Source: DATCJA01 sp963814955 (GTDB lineage Bacteria > Acidobacteriota > Vicinamibacteria > Vicinamibacterales > UBA2999). From it: a stretch of DNA of 64,000 bases. The stretch is from NCBI GenBank assembly GCA_963814955.1, contig CAWFEX010000004.1, forward strand, positions 682,001 through 746,000. Direction: 5' to 3'. The position numbers were made by a program, and so were the translations under genes. The notes under the pieces were generated by a model, which worked only from the letters and a program-made list of their open reading frames with translations, was not told the DNA's origin and did not search any database. This document shows, piece after piece, positions 62,658 through 64,000 of this stretch (its first letter is position 1; every line of letters starts with the position of its first letter).

Positions 62658-64000
62658 GTGTATATCGAGCTTCATTGCGCTTCCGCATTCAGTTTTCTTC
62701 GGGGTGCGTCGCTGCCCGAAACGTTGATCGAACGTGCCGCCGCGCTTGGATATTCCGCGCTTGCTCTCCTCGACGCCGATGGCGTCTATGGCGCCCCGCG
62801 GTTCCACAAGGCGGCGCAGCAGGCCGGGCTCAAAGCAATCATCGGCGCCGAGCTGACAATCAGTAGGCAACGGGCAGCAGGCAGTAGGCAGAACGAAATT
62901 CCGCACTCACTGCCTACCGCCTACCACCTACCACCTACTACCTGGTCCCTGCCCGTGCTCGTGGAAACCCAGGAAGGCTACCGGAATCTGTGCCGGCTGA
63001 TCACCCGCATGAAGATGCGTGCGAACCAACCACGTGGCAAAAGCGAGGGCGCACTGACGCTCGAGGAGCTGGATGGCGCGACCGCCGGGCTGGTGGCGCT
63101 TGGCGGGCCGTGCGCTTCTCGATACCGGTCGTCACGGCGTTGGCGGCCTGCTCGATTGTCTGGTGGGCGTGTTCGGGCGGCACAACGTCTATGTCGAAAT
63201 CCAGCGTCATTTGCTTCGCGACGAGGAGGCAGCCAACGTCGCGCTCGACGCGCTGGCGCGGGCATATCGCGTTCCGGTGGTAGCCACCAACGGCGTCCGC
63301 TTTGCGCAGCCTGCGGATCGACCGCTGTTCGACGTGCTGACGTGCGTGCGCCATCGGACGACGCTCGACAGTGCCGGCCGGCTGCTGGCCCGTAATGCGG
63401 AGCGGTATCTGAAATCACCGGAATCGATGGCGCAGCTGTTTGCGGACCGGCCCGACGCCGTCGCGACTGCCGTCTCCCTGGCCGAACGTCTCCAGTACAC
63501 GATGGCCGATCTCGGGTACCGGTTTCCGAAGTATCCCGTGCCCGCCGGCGAGACCGAGATGTCGTTCCTGCGGCACATTACCGAAGCGGGCGCCCACGGC
63601 CGGTATCGGCCCTACCACGACAAGGCACGCGCCCAGATTGCCCGCGAGCTCGATCTCATCGACAAGCTCGATCTGGCCGGCTATTTCCTGATCGTGTGGG
63701 ACATCGTCAATTACGCGCGGCAGCAGGACATTCTGGTGCAGGGGCGCGGGTCGGCCGCCAACAGTGCCGTGTGCTACAGCCTGGGCATTACTGCCGTCGA
63801 TCCAATCGCGATGGACCTGTTGTTCGAGCGGTTCCTCTCCGAAGAACGCGGCGAGTGGCCCGACATCGATCTCGATCTTCCCAGCGGCGATCGTCGGGAG
63901 CGCGTCATCCAGCATGTGTACCAGAAATACGGCCGGCTGGGCGCGGCGATGACCGCCAACGTGATCACCTATCGCAACCGGAGCGCCGCCCGCGAAGTCG
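62658..64000 (+). CDS. dnaE2: Error-prone DNA polymerase III alpha-like DnaE2 (partial, frameshifted near 63105)
   Basis: The first about 447 residues, cut by the window end. The GTG at 62658 opens the PHP domain: YIELHCASAFSFLRGASLPETLIERAAALGYSALALLDADGVYGAPRFHKAAQQAGLKAIIGAEL. After a shift, VGGLLDCLVGVFGRHNVYVEIQRHLLRDEE, VPVVATNGVRFA and LDLAGYFLIVWDIVNYARQQDILVQGRGSAANSAVCY follow; the DIDLD block EWPDIDLDLPSGDRRERVI is the metal-binding catalytic motif. DnaE2 makes translesion DNA with ImuB. The lesion is one extra base in GGG (63105-63107). About 28 residues (69-96) come from an in-frame repeat. Confidence 0.88.
62862..62945. repeat. In-frame heptamer-phased inverted repeat inside dnaE2
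   Basis: The left arm has GTAGGCA, ACGGGCA, GCAGGCA, GTAGGCA; the spacer is about 20 bases (GAACGAAATTCCGCACTCAC); the right arm has complementary TGCCTAC, CGCCTAC, CACCTAC, CACCTAC. Total 84 bases, a multiple of three, between IIGAELTI and PVLVETQEGYRNLCRLIT, which are normally joined by a short loop. Confidence 0.85.

Overview
The window is GC-rich and gene-dense on both strands and looks like chromosomal DNA of an uncultured or little-studied Acidobacteriota, most likely Vicinamibacteria. Supporting this are Oar-type TonB receptors with an N-terminal carboxypeptidase-regulatory domain, a reaction-centre-type multihaem cytochrome, Ser/Thr kinases with ATPase and TPR parts, Npt-type nucleotide-transporter homologues, an imuA-imuB-dnaE2 cassette and many short intergenic repeats. 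The assignment is by inference from gene content; no rRNA, tRNA, phage, insertion sequence or CRISPR array was seen.

Layout. 0-10 kb: HIT hydrolase, response regulators, a degenerate acyl-CoA dehydrogenase, an MFS operon, an adenylate-forming enzyme next to an aldehyde-dehydrogenase-fold protein (LuxE/LuxC-like pairing), a glycosyltransferase and an orphan ABC ATPase. 10-27 kb: spermidine-synthase-like membrane protein, dihaem cytochrome, glgC, a large membrane protein, two Tat-exported PhoX-like proteins, glycosyltransferase, PHP phosphoesterase, arsenate reductase and a secreted glycerophosphodiesterase. 27-42 kb: an OmpR-type regulator, a TonB receptor with a beta-helix partner, an Oar-like receptor, and a minus-strand run DUF3891 - DUF47/PhoU-like - Pit - phoB - phoR - ddaH. 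Together with the PhoX and GDPD genes this gives a strong phosphate theme, and 11-bp phased repeats resembling Pho boxes precede two of the transcription units. 42-54.6 kb: a glycine-zipper protein with a strong terminator, a secreted tyrosine phosphatase, a third Oar-like barrel, and a five-gene, end-to-end minus-strand operon (NTT-HEAT, membrane Ser/Thr kinase, NTT, Omp85-type barrel, secreted protein with kinase-like motifs). 54.8-64 kb: PknK-like kinase-ATPase-TPR protein, peroxiredoxin, MFS exporter, and the imuA-imuB-dnaE2 mutagenesis cassette, cut by the window end.

Two features cut across the whole window. First, inverted-repeat elements built from 7-bp units occur at many sites; each site has its own heptamer but the same architecture (left-hand heptamer array, short spacer, complementary right-hand array). 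One sits in frame inside dnaE2, and others abut start codons or supply C-termini. Second, about a dozen reading-frame lesions interrupt otherwise well-conserved genes, several at homopolymers. I take most of these to be sequencing or assembly errors, and I give such genes as single spans with the lesion marked.
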